Of a stretch of DNA of 64,000 nt, positions 1-10,137 are shown piece after piece (position 1 is the first letter of the stretch; each line of letters starts with the position of its first letter). The stretch comes from Acetivibrio straminisolvens JCM 21531 (GTDB lineage Bacteria; Bacillota; Clostridia; Acetivibrionales; Acetivibrionaceae), in NCBI RefSeq assembly GCF_000521465.1, contig NZ_BAVR01000011.1:1-64000 (forward strand), in the 5' to 3' direction. The notes beneath the pieces are model-generated. The model saw only the letters and a program-made list of their open reading frames with translations. It had not been told where the DNA came from and did no database searches. The translations under genes and the position numbers were made by a program.

Positions 1-45
1 TTACTAAATTATTAGTTGTCAATAAATTTTAAAAATGCTTCCTAT

Positions 46-1398
46 TTAAGCCATCAGACCACCTCCGCCTTCTACTGTCCTTGTTTTTGCAGTTTCCCAA
101 CCGGTTTGACCTAAAATACTTATTGACTTTGGCGGATTTAATTTCTTAAAACTACTAGTTTTTGGTTTACAAACTGACTCAAAAGGGCACTCCTTTATAT
201 TAGGCAAAACAGCATTATCTCCGGAAACAAACTTACTGTTTTGAATCACTAAATATCCTTCGCAATCTGTACAGGGCAAAACTTTTTTAATCACATAAGC
301 TTTATTTTTAACTCTATTTTTGTAGCAAACTTGACATGTTCTGTTTCTTGAAGAGTGCCATTTGAAATTATGCTGTTTAGTTTCACATTCAAATATTGAT
401 AAACTTTCTTGGCAAAATTCTTTCCCAATAATCCTATACACAAAATAATCTATTAAACACGGGCTTTCAATACATTCAGAAGGATATTTCTGATGCCAAA
501 TTTCCCATACCTTTCTCCATGCTAATGCATTCATTTCATCAATCAAACTGTACTGATAGCAGAATATATCTAAAAAACTTGATACCAAAGGTATTTTAGT
601 CTTTAATATTCCTGTCCGCAAAGCCACTTTTATAGTATTAATATCGCTTGCAACATTAACCTCGTGGAAGTTTTTTGCGTCTTTCCAAACATCTAAAACT
701 ACCATATCTCGTAAAAACATATCAGTTTTCTTGTTACCAAATCCTGCTCCTCTACTATTTATCAAAAATTCACGAATTTGCATAATATCATAGTTAAAAT
801 AGACTAGTAAATCAAATGGCTCAATATTCAAATCAATTAGTATTTGCGAGGCTGTTTTTGCATATTTTACTCTTTTATCATTTTGAGAAAGAGATGTCAC
901 TCCAATACTTTTTAAAAAACCTTCCGGATTATCGTTAATATTGTATTTATCAAATATGCTAGGATCATCCTTATAAGTCTTAAAAAGTTTAACTATATCT
1001 CTTGAACCTCTAAAGTCTTGATTTGCAGAAAAGTACCGTACTTTGCAAATCTCTTCAGGTTTAAGCAATGCTGTATTATACAAATCGTAAAATGCCGCTT
1101 TGTTTGATTTCATATAAACATCATGAAGTATGTCTGCAATCCCTTCACATTTTCTTTCATCAATCTGGGGATTTAATACTTCACAATGATATTTTTCCCA
1201 GAATTTATGGAACTCAGAAAAATACTCGAATTTTTCCCCTAAAGCATTTGTAAACCCAATTCCCTCATAATTGGTAAAAAAATATTCATTAATTTTCGAT
1301 ATTATATACCTAACTTCATCAATATTCAAATCCCTCGAAAGGTTTAAACCTGAACTTTCTACAAGAGATTTAAAGAATTTATTAAAACTATCCACCAT
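46..1398 (-). CDS. Uncharacterised 450-residue protein of the GATC restriction locus
   Basis: I do not recognise a characterised family with certainty. The protein is mostly helical. Around residues 215-240 it has a Gly/Lys-rich turn (GAGFGNKKTDMF) resembling a helix-hairpin-helix element. The C-terminal third has several Cys pairs (CQVCYKN, CTDCEG, a later pair near residues 405-412) and His residues that could bind a metal or an Fe-S cluster. This mix recalls HhH-type DNA glycosylases, but I cannot place a catalytic residue. It follows the second methyltransferase by 24 bases on the same strand, so it is probably the last gene of the restriction operon. A DNA-processing or repair role linked to GATC modification is inference only. 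Confidence 0.7.
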   Translation of the reverse strand: MVDSFNKFFKSLVESSGLNLSRDLNIDEVRYIISKINEYFFTNYEGIGFTNALGEKFEYFSEFHKFWEKYHCEVLNPQIDERKCEGIADILHDVYMKSNKAAFYDLYNTALLKPEEICKVRYFSANQDFRGSRDIVKLFKTYKDDPSIFDKYNINDNPEGFLKSIGVTSLSQNDKRVKYAKTASQILIDLNIEPFDLLVYFNYDIMQIREFLINSRGAGFGNKKTDMFLRDMVVLDVWKDAKNFHEVNVASDINTIKVALRTGILKTKIPLVSSFLDIFCYQYSLIDEMNALAWRKVWEIWHQKYPSECIESPCLIDYFVYRIIGKEFCQESLSIFECETKQHNFKWHSSRNRTCQVCYKNRVKNKAYVIKKVLPCTDCEGYLVIQNSKFVSGDNAVLPNIKECPFESVCKPKTSSFKKLNPPKSISILGQTGWETAKTRTVEGGGGLMA

Positions 1399-1422
1399 AT
1401 AGACCCCTTTTTCGTTTAAAAC

Positions 1423-2421
1423 TCATTTCCTGAATATAAATAAATACTCATGTGCTATTAATAAAAAATTATACTTTATACTCTGGTTCCTCCAGTAACC
1501 GGTTGAACTGCAATTATGCTGTTCCTTTATCACAATTTCTTTTAACTTAAAACCTGCTCGTAAGAACGTCTGCATTACATTGAAACCAATAGGAATCATG
1601 TGACCTTTTCTCCGGGTATCCCCCATAAGAATTGCACAAAATCTATCTTTTTTCAGAACCCTGTAGCTCTCTTTTGCTACTTTTTCCATTTCAACTAAAA
1701 AGTCATCAATATCATAATGGGAAAGATCCCCCTGTATGTCTTCGCTATACTTAATGATATTGCTATAAGGCGGATGAGTACATATAAGATCTATGCTTTC
1801 ATCTTTGATAAATCCAAGATGCCTGGCATCTCCAACATGTACCTCTACCTCTCCGCAATCCTCTTTTTCAAAATTTATATTACGCGAAGTCAAATTTACT
1901 GCCTCAGGGTTTATATCAACACCTATACCTTTTCTTTTCAAAAGCTTTGCTTCAACAATCGTTGTCCCGCTTCCCACAAATTGATCGAGCACAGTTTCCC
2001 CTTCCTTGGTATAGCGCATAATAACATTCCTCGGAATAAAAGGTGACCAATTGCCCCTGTATTTTCCGCTGTGCGTAGCCCAGTTACCCCTGTCAGGAAA
2101 GCTCCATACAGTGGATGTCTCAAGATTGAAATTCTCAGGTTCCCACAATTTAATATTCGGCTTACCGACAAAATAGCCTTTTGCATTCTCTTCGAAATAT
2201 ATCCTTGACTCTTTTGCGACCTTTTTGACAAACGCTTGAGTTACGTCATTGTTAGCTGCCGTATCTTTTATATTTAAGTCATTCAGAATATCGTTTTTTA
2301 TGTTCTCGACAAGCCTCAAATATCCATCTTTATGCCTTTTTTCAAGATGTTCAGGATACTGCGTTCTGGTATACTCTTCTCCACAATACAAGCACTTAAC
2401 TTTTCTTCCCATAATTTTCAC
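1423..2421 (-). CDS. DNA methyltransferase with N-terminal zinc finger, second methylase of the DpnII-like system
   Basis: SAM-dependent DNA amino-methyltransferase. The N-terminus carries a zinc-finger-like motif (CLYCGEEY, then H and H about ten residues on, near residues 8-30). The SAM-binding loop follows (DQFVGSGTTIVEA, near 145-158), and the catalytic motif is THPPYS, near 213-218. Motif I therefore precedes motif IV. DpnII/LlaDCHI-type loci carry two methylases and one nuclease, and this gene fills the second slot, although its motif order differs from classical DpnA. The frame opens at 2421, but the ATG at 2412 (MGRKVKC) is the more natural start. The 5' end overlaps the stop of the nuclease gene, implying translational coupling. 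It is probably an adenine methylase; its specificity is not shown. Confidence 0.85.
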   Translation of the reverse strand: MKIMGRKVKCLYCGEEYTRTQYPEHLEKRHKDGYLRLVENIKNDILNDLNIKDTAANNDVTQAFVKKVAKESRIYFEENAKGYFVGKPNIKLWEPENFNLETSTVWSFPDRGNWATHSGKYRGNWSPFIPRNVIMRYTKEGETVLDQFVGSGTTIVEAKLLKRKGIGVDINPEAVNLTSRNINFEKEDCGEVEVHVGDARHLGFIKDESIDLICTHPPYSNIIKYSEDIQGDLSHYDIDDFLVEMEKVAKESYRVLKKDRFCAILMGDTRRKGHMIPIGFNVMQTFLRAGFKLKEIVIKEQHNCSSTGYWRNQSIKYNFLLIAHEYLFIFRK

Positions 2422-3349
2422 AACCCTTGCGATATGATGTCCACAAGAATGCCTTTTTGCACCATATCAAGATTTAGTATATAATCGACCTTATCAAACG
2501 ACTCTCTTAGAGGCTTCTGAGCAGTTTCCCATCCCTTTCCATCTGTGATCCAAATAAATCCATGCTCAGGTGTCTCTTTTTTGATAAAGTTAAACAGTGT
2601 AGAAAATTCTCCAGCTACTGACTTTAGTTTCGAACCGCCACCGCCATAATAATTTGTTTCAACAAGATATAGTTTTTGGCCATTGTCTATAGCAAAATCA
2701 AATGAACGCTCCGATTTGTCTACAGAAACATCATATCCGAAAGATGCTTTAATCTTGTGCGAGGTAGCCTGAGTCAGATATCGGTAATTATTTATGGAGC
2801 AAATTCTTCTAATAAATAGCTCTGTTATCATCTCCATAGCTGTGCCGCTACGGTTTTTCCTGGCATTGGTGTCAAGACCTACTTCAACGCCAATTACATA
2901 ATCAACAACACTTTTTATGTTTTTCTTCTCAAACATAGCAAGAAGGCCAGTTTTTTCAGCAAATTCAGCCAGCATTTCTATTTCATCGGGACTATATTTC
3001 TTCTTTTTCCGAAACACATATTCTTTGTAATTAAAAACATTATCTTCAAGTGGGTCAATGACCTTAACGCTTTTTCTCTTAAAGCCAGTAAAATTGGAAG
3101 AACTTCTGCTATTTCCGGATATCTGCATACTAACATTTTAAATTCTTCCACTATGTTTTCCTTACCGACAAGGTAGTTCAAAATATTTAATATAACTTCA
3201 GCACTTCCTACCTTGTTCATTACTTTTTCCCACGCGACAAAAAAATCCCATCCCTTAATAGTCTCCTTCATATGAACAAGCAAATAATCAAACACTTCAT
3301 CTGTATTATTACAACCAAGCCGGCTTTTAAATATATCTGTGTATTTCAT
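2418..3349 (-). CDS. DpnII-family GATC restriction endonuclease, frameshifted
   Basis: Type II restriction endonuclease of the DpnII/MboI family, which cuts unmethylated GATC. The N-terminal part includes YPEIAEVLPILLALRE. The C-terminal part has the family signature GVEVGLDTNARKNRSG and a PD-(D/E)XK-like stretch (RSFDFAIDNGQKLYLVETNY). The two parts lie in different frames, 2978-3349 and 2418-3128. Adding one A to the five-A run (T-run at 3071-3075) gives one continuous protein of about 310 residues, close to DpnII (288). It overlaps the Dam-like methylase upstream by four bases (ATGA) and the second methylase downstream. If the break is real the host methylates GATC but cannot cut it; a base-calling error is equally likely. 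Confidence 0.85.
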
Positions 3350-4293
3350 GTAATGCCTCCTATAGTATTTACTTCATAGTTTGTAACAAGAAGTTCACTG
3401 ATTAACCCTCTTCGACTGCCGTTTGAATTAATTGCCCGTTTGGCCTTTATTCTGTTAATGAAAAACCCCTTATACAGCTCATCAAAAAAATCATCATTAG
3501 GGTTTTCATTTTTAGGATCAGAATTACTCAGCATAAGTAAAGCACCTGTATTATTCATTTCTGAAAAGAAATTCGCCAGTTGTATCTGATCTTCATCTGT
3601 AAAATCAAATTTACTATAAGATGTAAAACTTGATGTAACATTAAGCGGCCGATACGGAGGATCAAAATAAACAAAGCTGCCTTTGTCAACATATCTTGCA
3701 CATTCTCTATAATCACCGGTAAATATATGAACCTTTTGAAGCAAAGAACTTGCAATATTCAAATTATTCTCATCACAGATAGTCGGATTTTTATAATCCC
3801 CAGACGGTACATTGAAATGCCCTGAGCGATTAACACGGTAAAGTCCGTTAAAGCAAGTACGATTCAAAAAAATAAACTGCGCAGCTCTTTCAACATCTGG
3901 CTGCTTGCATTTTAAAGTTCGTGAGTTGTATGCGTCTCTTATCTCATAATACATGCCTTTTCGGGATTTTTGATCTAAACTTAAATATTGGGACTCTAAA
4001 TCCGAAAGATATTCTACCAAATTGTCAACATCATTTTTAATCACTGCATAGGTGTTAATTAAATCCTCATTTATATCAAATATAAAAGCTTCTTCAACTT
4101 TATATTTTTGCAAAATTTCAAACAAAACTGCTCCACCACCTACAAAAGGCTCTATATAACGCCTTATACAGCCCTTAATAAGCGTAGAAGGATAATACTG
4201 TTTAAAGGTGTCGAGCAATTGTCCTTTTCCTCCAGCCCACTTTACAAAAGGTTTTGCACATACAGTAGAATCAATATTAATTGCAAATTCCAA
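3346..4293 (-). CDS. dam: Dam-type adenine-N6 methyltransferase (GATC), DpnM-like
   Basis: Alpha-class adenine methyltransferase of the Dam/DpnM family, 315 residues. It begins with the family's SAM-binding motif KPFVKWAGGKGQLL (near 14-28). EPFVGGGAVLFEIL follows (near 48), and the catalytic motif is YFDPPYRPL (near 205-215). FLNRTCFNGLYRVN is also a Dam-family block. In DpnII systems this enzyme methylates both strands of GATC and protects against the adjacent nuclease. It is the first intact gene of the operon, and its stop overlaps the nuclease start. A broken excisionase-like HTH gene lies directly upstream, 31 bases away. Confidence 0.93.
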   Translation of the reverse strand: MEFAINIDSTVCAKPFVKWAGGKGQLLDTFKQYYPSTLIKGCIRRYIEPFVGGGAVLFEILQKYKVEEAFIFDINEDLINTYAVIKNDVDNLVEYLSDLESQYLSLDQKSRKGMYYEIRDAYNSRTLKCKQPDVERAAQFIFLNRTCFNGLYRVNRSGHFNVPSGDYKNPTICDENNLNIASSLLQKVHIFTGDYRECARYVDKGSFVYFDPPYRPLNVTSSFTSYSKFDFTDEDQIQLANFFSEMNNTGALLMLSNSDPKNENPNDDFFDELYKGFFINRIKAKRAINSNGSRRGLISELLVTNYEVNTIGGIT

Positions 4294-4323
4294 TTTGTTA
4301 TCTCCCTTCGTACTTCCTTTTTC

Positions 4324-4488
4324 TTAATCACGTGCATCCTTAGGTTTCTCAGCATCTGCCGGTATAGCCCATGACCATCCGTGGCGTTTTACACCAGGTA
4401 TTCTGCCCTCATCACATAAAATCTGCACACGACGGTCAGAAATTCCCCTTTTCTATCCAGCTTCTTTAGAAGTAATATAATCTATCAT
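4324..4488 (-). pseudogene. Small excisionase/MerR-like HTH protein with an in-frame TAG at codon 12
   Basis: A 55-codon frame with a strong ribosome site (GAGGGAGAGA, seven bases before the ATG). It encodes the common small helix-turn-helix family of Firmicutes, starting MIDYITSKEAG. After a stop codon (TAG, 4453-4455) it continues with KRGISDRRVQILCDEG and RIPGVKRHGWSWAIP. The recognition-helix region and the conserved tail (PADAEKPKDARD) are intact, so only one codon separates this from a normal gene. Such proteins often sit beside restriction or toxin genes. Here the gene precedes dam and may once have been the controller or an excision factor. No suppressor tRNA is visible in the window. 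Confidence 0.8.
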
Positions 4489-4741
4489 AGTTTTCTCTCC
4501 CTCATTAAGAAAACCAATTTAACACAATAATACTTTATTCGAAAAAACGAATAAAATCAATATATCAAGTAAACATGTCCCAACTCCACACAGGTTATTT
4601 TTAGTCGTTTTGAAGACATAAATGCATCTAATGATTTTTCTTTGTAATAGTCGGCCATATAATCCGGCACATGCTAAAAAATATCAAAATCACTCAAATA
4701 CAGAAATCTTTTTAATTCCTAGCTTAAATCCATACATAAAA

Positions 4742-4773
4742 CCGGCAGATAACCAAACATGTTCATCTGCCGG
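4742..4773 (-). terminator. Intrinsic terminator after copZ
   Basis: A 9-bp perfect stem (CCGGCAGAT / ATCTGCCGG) with a 14-base loop. In the minus direction it is followed by a T-rich stretch. It lies about 35 bases beyond the copZ stop and would end the copper operon. The rest of the interval between 4489 and 4741 shows no convincing gene. Confidence 0.75.
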
Positions 4774-4807
4774 CACTTCATATGCTATTTCATTTTACTC
4801 ATATTAG

Positions 4808-5014
4808 TCATTCAACATCGTATCCCTGATCTTCAATCTCGCTTTTAATCCTATCTAGCGATACCTTTGAGCTCTCATATTCTACCGTAACCGTTTTACC
4901 TTCCAAGTCAACCGTCACTGCATTAACGCCATCAAGCGCACCTACTGATTTTTTTATAGCATTTTCGCAATGTGAACAGGACATTCCCTCAACCTTTAAC
5001 ACTTTTCTTTCCAT
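4808..5014 (-). CDS. copZ: Copper chaperone, HMA domain
   Basis: A 68-residue single heavy-metal-associated domain. The metal-binding loop is GMSCSHCENA (residues 9-18). The rest has the expected beta-alpha-beta pattern, ending EIEDQGYDVE. CopZ-type proteins carry Cu(I) to the copper ATPase and to copper regulators in the cytosol. It is last in the set copA, lipoprotein, copZ on the minus strand, preceded by the ribosome site GGAGGATT. Length and motif are typical; no anomaly seen. Confidence 0.93.
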   Translation of the reverse strand: MERKVLKVEGMSCSHCENAIKKSVGALDGVNAVTVDLEGKTVTVEYESSKVSLDRIKSEIEDQGYDVE

Positions 5015-5046
5015 TTCCTAATCCTCCAATCCTTTTTTAAATTATT

Positions 5047-5720
5047 CTATTTTAAGTTAAACGGTTTCAAAAGTTTATCCACTTCCACTTTCTTACCGTT
5101 CGCATCCATGGTTTCGACCTTGGCAAATATCCACCCCTCGACTTTTCAGGATCAACCCCTGCATCGATAAACACCTTCGGGTTTAATACAAATACTATAT
5201 CCTTATCGTTCGTTCCCAAGTCCTTTGCCCACTCAAACATGTTTCCTCCGGACAAATCAACACCGAAATGATCCAAAGCTGTATGATAACCGATTGATTC
5301 CCGTTTGAGCTCTACAATTTTTTCGTAAGAAGCAAGTGGAGTAACTTCTCCATCGTAAGTCAAATTTTCGGAGCTTAAATCGGTGCCTACTACAAGTTTA
5401 TCCCCGAAAACCATACCCTCAGGCAACTTATCAATTTCGAGACCCGCATCTATAAAGGGCTTCACATCAAATTCAATCATTACATCATATATTTTGCTTT
5501 TACTAAAATCATTACTCCAAAAGAATCTGGCACTGTTATCCGGTGCAATCAAAGTCCAGCCCCCATTGACCTCATTGGCTGATATTTTATCCGGAATTGC
5601 ATCCAGTACTTCTTTAAATGATGTTATGGATTTGTTGCCTATTACATCAAGCTGCCTGCATGAAGCAAAAACAAACGTCATTATAAGAAACATAAGAATT
5701 AATATGCGTTTCCTTTTCAT
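5047..5720 (-). CDS. Putative lipoprotein between copA and copZ, frameshifted near the C-terminus
   Basis: The N-terminal hydrophobic stretch ends in a lipobox (FVFASC, Cys at residue 21), so this is probably an exported, lipid-anchored protein of about 220 residues. The rest has no motif I can assign; it has a beta-rich, two-repeat look (VKPFIDAGLEIDKLP and PKVFIDAGVDPEK). Near the end the frame breaks. Adding one A to a four-A run (T-run 5143-5146) replaces an odd Arg/Trp-rich tail with VEGWIFAKVETMDAN and ends at 5047 instead of 5067. Its position inside the copper operon suggests an envelope role in copper handling; that is inference. Confidence 0.7.
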
Positions 5721-5753
5721 TGAACAACCATTCCTTTCTATAAAGTCTACTCC

Positions 5754-8218
5754 TTACTTATATGGCTTAAATCTTTTTAATCTTAAAGCATTTGACAAAA
5801 CCGATACCGAACTTAGTGACATTGCTGCAGCTGCAAATATCGGATTAAGGAGCGGACCTCCAAAAAGATACAGGACACCTGCTGCAATCGGAATACCGGC
5901 AACATTATAACCAAAAGCCCAGAATAGGTTTTCCTTGATATTGCGTATTGTACTTTTGCTCAGTTGAATCGCTGTCGGAACATCCATTAGATCACTTTTC
6001 ATAAGCACAATATCAGCAGATTCCATAGCCACATCGGTACCCGAACCTATTGCAATACCGATATCGGCCTGTGCAAGGGCAGGCGCATCATTGATTCCGT
6101 CACCTACCATCGCTACTTTTTTACCTTCCGCCTGCAACTTTTTGACCTCATTTGACTTATCCTGCGGCAAAACCTCTGCCAGTACTCTGTCGATACCAAC
6201 CTGCTTTGCAATCGCCTCGGCAGTTTTTCTGTTATCGCCTGTTATCATAGCAACTTCTATACCCATTGATTGAAGTTTTTTAATGGCTTTTGCACTGTTT
6301 TCCTTAACAACGTCAGCCACAGCAATGATGCCTGAAATTTTGTTGTTCACTGCGATATACATTGGTGTTTTTCCCTCACCTGCGAGCCTGTCGGACTCAA
6401 TAGTAAGCTCACCCAGTGATATATCTCTTTCATCCATCAATTTTTTGTTGCCAATGAGTACGTTCATTCCTTCAATATTGTTCTCAATACCATGCCCCGG
6501 AATAGCCTCAAATTTTTCCACTCTTAAAAATTCAAGGTTTTCTTTCTCTGCTCCCCTTACTATTGCTTGACCCAAAGGGTGTTCCGAACCTTTTTCACCC
6601 GAGGCTGCAATTTGAAGCAAACGTTCCCTTGTCATGCCGGCCACAGGAACAATATCTGTTACCTCCGGTTTACCTTCTGTTATAGTTCCTGTTTTATCAA
6701 ACACAATAGTATTGATTTTATGAGTGGTTTCAAGAGCTTCCCCGCCTTTTATAAGAATCCCGTATTCCGCTCCTTTTCCTGTTCCGACCATAATGCAGTC
6801 GGTGTAGCAAGGCCCAATGCGCAAGGACAGGCAATAACCAGTACTGAAATAAATATTGTAAGCGCAAATACCAATGACTGGCCTGCAATTAGCCAACCTG
6901 CAAAAGCAAGCACTGCAATGGCTACTACAATAGGAACGAAATAACCGGATACAATGTCGGCCATTTGTGCAATTGGAGCCTTTGAGCTTTGAGCATCTTC
7001 AACCAGCTTAACGATTTGTGCCAAAGCCGTGTCATCGCCCACTTTAGTAGCTTTAAAACGAATCATGCCGTTAGTATTAATACTTGCTGCATAAACTTTA
7101 TCTCCGGCCTTTTTGTCAACCGGTATACTTTCCCCTGTCAGCATCGATTCATCTATCGCTGTGTGTCCGTCTATTACTTCACCGTCCACAGGAATTTTTT
7201 CTCCCGGCTTTACTAAAATCACGTCACCGATTTCAACTTCATCGATGGGAACTTCCACTTCTTTTCCGTCTTGTATTACAATTGCCGTTTTAGGTGCCAA
7301 CCCCATCAGCTTCTTTATAGCCTCGGATGTTTTTCCTTTTGATACTGCTTCCAGTGATTTACCCAGCAGAATCAACGTAATAATAACACCGGCAGTTTCG
7401 AAATACAGTCCATCAACTGCGTGGAAATTTCCGGCAGATATCTGATAGGTTGAATACAGGCTGTATGCAACTGCTGCCGTCGTACCTATTGCTATAAGGG
7501 AGTCCATGTTAGGGCTTCTTTGTATCAGCGCTTTAAAACCTACAGTATAGAATTTGTTTCCGGCTATGATTATAGGTACAACCAGGCCGATTTGGGTAAG
7601 TGCATATATTAAAGGAAACTGCATAGGTTCAAGGAAGCCGGGAATAGGAAAAGGAAGCCACGAAATCATCGGAACCATAGCAAGATATAACAGCGGCGCA
7701 GCAAATATTGCAGACACGATGAATTTTTTCCAAAGGGTTCGTATCTCTTTTTCCTTACGCAGCTTATCCTCATCGACAGAAGCTTTTTTCTCAATATTCA
7801 GGGCTTTATATCCTGTTTTTTCAATGACTTGTTTAATTGCAGAAAGCCTGGTTATTTGAGGGTTATATTCTACAGTTGCTTTTTCTGTAGCAAAGTTTAC
7901 AGAGACTCGTAATACACCCTCCATTTTGCCCAATACCTTTTCAATACGATTGGCACATGCGGCACAAGTCATGCCCTCAATAGGTATTGTAGCCGTTTTC
8001 ATTTTTTCTTCCTCAATAACCCCGTAGCCAACCTTTTCAATAGCTTCTTTGATTTTTTCAGTGGATATCTTTTGATTATCATATTCAACAGACAGTTTCT
8101 CTGTCGCAAAGTTCACCGATGCCTGTGAAACGCCTTCAAGCTTACCGATTACCTTTTCGATTCGCTTTGCACATGCGGCACAGGTCATGCCACTTATTTT
8201 AATAGTTTCCTTATTCAT
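5754..8218 (-). CDS. copA: Cu(I)-translocating P1B-type ATPase, frameshifted after the CPC motif
   Basis: Copper-exporting ATPase of the inner membrane, about 820 residues. Two N-terminal HMA domains each carry GMTCAACA (near residues 10 and 84). Membrane helices follow, then the phosphatase motif TGES, the transmembrane copper site CPC (IACPCALGLATPTA), the phosphorylation site DKTGT and the hinge MVGDGINDAPALAQ. The gene reads in two overlapping frames. Restoring one base near 6793-6795 turns the end of the first frame into the expected AIMVGTGKGAEYG, so the two pieces are one enzyme. It leads the copper operon with the lipoprotein and CopZ. No CsoR or CopY regulator is in view. Confidence 0.9.
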
Positions 8219-8302
8219 AAAATTACCGCCTTTCTAAAAAGTACGTATTTTGCATCCCTTTCTTTATTTCATCAATATCGATTTTGATTATATCGTCAAC
8301 AA

Positions 8303-8460
8303 CTGTTGCTGTCATTTAAATCAACACCGTTAATATTTCATAAAGTTTCGATTCCTCTCTGCATTACCGTTACTGCCGGAGAAAAACTGTCATCTTCCAT
8401 ATTTATTTTAACATATTGTGTACCATCCTTTATTTGAGTAACGGCAATTTGGTCTGTAAG
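8303..8460 (-). pseudogene. Remnant resembling a cupredoxin-like domain upstream of copA
   Basis: In one minus frame this stretch reads as a protein-like segment (QIKDGTQYVKINMEDDSFSP, then AVTVMQRGIETL), a stop, then NINGVDLNDSNSC. The pattern of a beta-rich domain with an asparagine-rich N-G-x-x-L-N-x-x-N-S-C block resembles cupredoxin-like domains fused to sulfite-exporter/TauE-type proteins in clostridia. Several stops and frame changes interrupt it. Further remnant-like coding may extend from 8220 to 8560. It fits the copper context as a decayed metal-related gene, but the assignment is weak. From about 8570 to 8860 I see only AT-rich intergenic DNA. Confidence 0.3.
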
Positions 8461-8875
8461 TATTTTATAATCTCTTTTTGATTACCCTCATTTGAACGGA
8501 TGAATCAATATTATTAATATCATCAACTACAGTAATTTTAATCCTCATCATGCCCATCCGTTATACCTCATTTACATTATTTAGCTCTATCCAGCTCTGA
8601 ATTTAACACATTTTTGTGGAGATTTTATGAAGAAAAGCATTAGGATAAATATTTGCCTAACCTTTCATTTAAAAATTCCCTACCACACGCTTTTTACGCT
8701 ATTAAGTGACTGAAAAATCATAGCACCGGATATATATCTTACCGTTTATAATATTTTAGCACGCGTCCGGAAAACATATAAATCAATATTTTATGCTGAT
8801 GATGCCCATGTTGAAGGCAGACGGGAAATGTGTTACAATCAGCAAAGAAAAAATCTATTTCGAAAGGTGACGCAG

Positions 8876-10104
8876 ATGAAACAGAAACGGCAGTATTCCA
8901 AAATCATGATATCTCCCAAGGCAGAGCGCAGTGTCAAGAACGGACATCCATGGATATACGGGGAAGAGATTCGCCAAACAGAGGGCGTACCCCAAAACGG
9001 TGAGTTGGTGGATGTGTATGCCGGAAATGCCTTTATGGGTACGGGCTTTTACAACAGTGCCAGCAAGATTACCGTTCGCCTTATTTCACGCAACACCAAC
9101 GATGTATTTGACGCTCGTTTCTGGCGCCGCCGTGTGGAATATGCCGTTCGTTACCGCAAAACCGTCATGCCCGGTGCAGATTTCGCCTGTTGCCGTCTGA
9201 TTCACGGTGAAGCTGACCAGATGCCGGGGCTGACAGTGGACCGTTACGGAAGCCTTCTGTCCATACAGATTACTTGCCTCGGCATGGAACTTGTCAAGGA
9301 TACGGTTTACCGTGCCCTTTGGGATGTGCTTACCGAAATGGGTGAAACCATCACCGGTATTTATGAGCGCAATGACATTGCTCTGCGTACACTGGAAAAG
9401 CTGCCGGAGTATAAAGGATGGTACCTGTCCGAAGGCATACCTGTGCCCGAATCCGCTGTGACGGAGATATGCGAAAACGGCGTAAGGTATCTGGTAGATG
9501 TGGAAAACGGACAGAAAACTGGCTTTTTCCTGGATCAGAAGTATAACCGCGCTGCTGTAGCCCGGATTGCCAGGGGTAAACGGTATTGGACTGCTTTACC
9601 CACACCGGCTCCTTCGGCCTTAATGCTGCTTTAGGCGGTGCAGAACATGTTACCTGCGTAGATATCTCACAGTCAGCCATCGACATGACAAAAGCAAATG
9701 CCGTACGCAATGGAATAGACGGAAAAATGGATTTTCTGTGTGAGGATGTGTTTGACCTGCTGACAAAACTGGCAGAACAGAAATGTCGCGACTATGACTA
9801 TATCATTCTTGACCCGCCGGCCTTTACCAAATCCCGCAAGACAGTGCAGGCTGCTGCCCGCGGATATAAAGAGATTAATCTCAAGGCCATGAAGCTTCTG
9901 CCTCGTGGCGGATATCTGGCCACTTGCAGCTGCAGCCACTTCATGACGGATGACTTGTTCCGCAAAATACTGGCAAGCGCTGCAAAGGATGCTTCTGTAT
10001 CCTTAAGGCAGATTGAAGCCCGCCAACAGGCACCGGACCATCCTATACTGTGGAATGTTCCTGAGACGGACTACCTTAAGTTTTATATTTTCCAGGTTGT
10101 ATGA
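8876..10104 (+). CDS. Class I SAM-dependent rRNA methyltransferase, RlmI family, frameshifted
   Basis: PUA-domain plus methyltransferase protein of about 408 residues, of the family that makes m5C in 23S rRNA (RlmI and relatives). The PUA part begins MKQKRQYSKIMISPKAERS and includes HPWIYGEEI. The methyltransferase part has the SAM motif DCFTHTGSFGLNAALGGAE and the catalytic IILDPPAFTKS. The frame is broken at 9582-9583; one more G restores continuity into LDCFTHTG. A longer frame opens at 8828, but the start at 8876 has the ribosome site AAAGGTGA at correct spacing. It stands alone, and converges with the dipeptidase gene. Confidence 0.88.
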
Positions 10105-10137
10105 CCTGTATTTAAAAAAACAGGTAAATTCAAACTT

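Noticed and set aside
4622-4807. 61-codon plus frame
   Set aside because: No ribosome site, composition like intergenic DNA, and it overlaps the copZ terminator.
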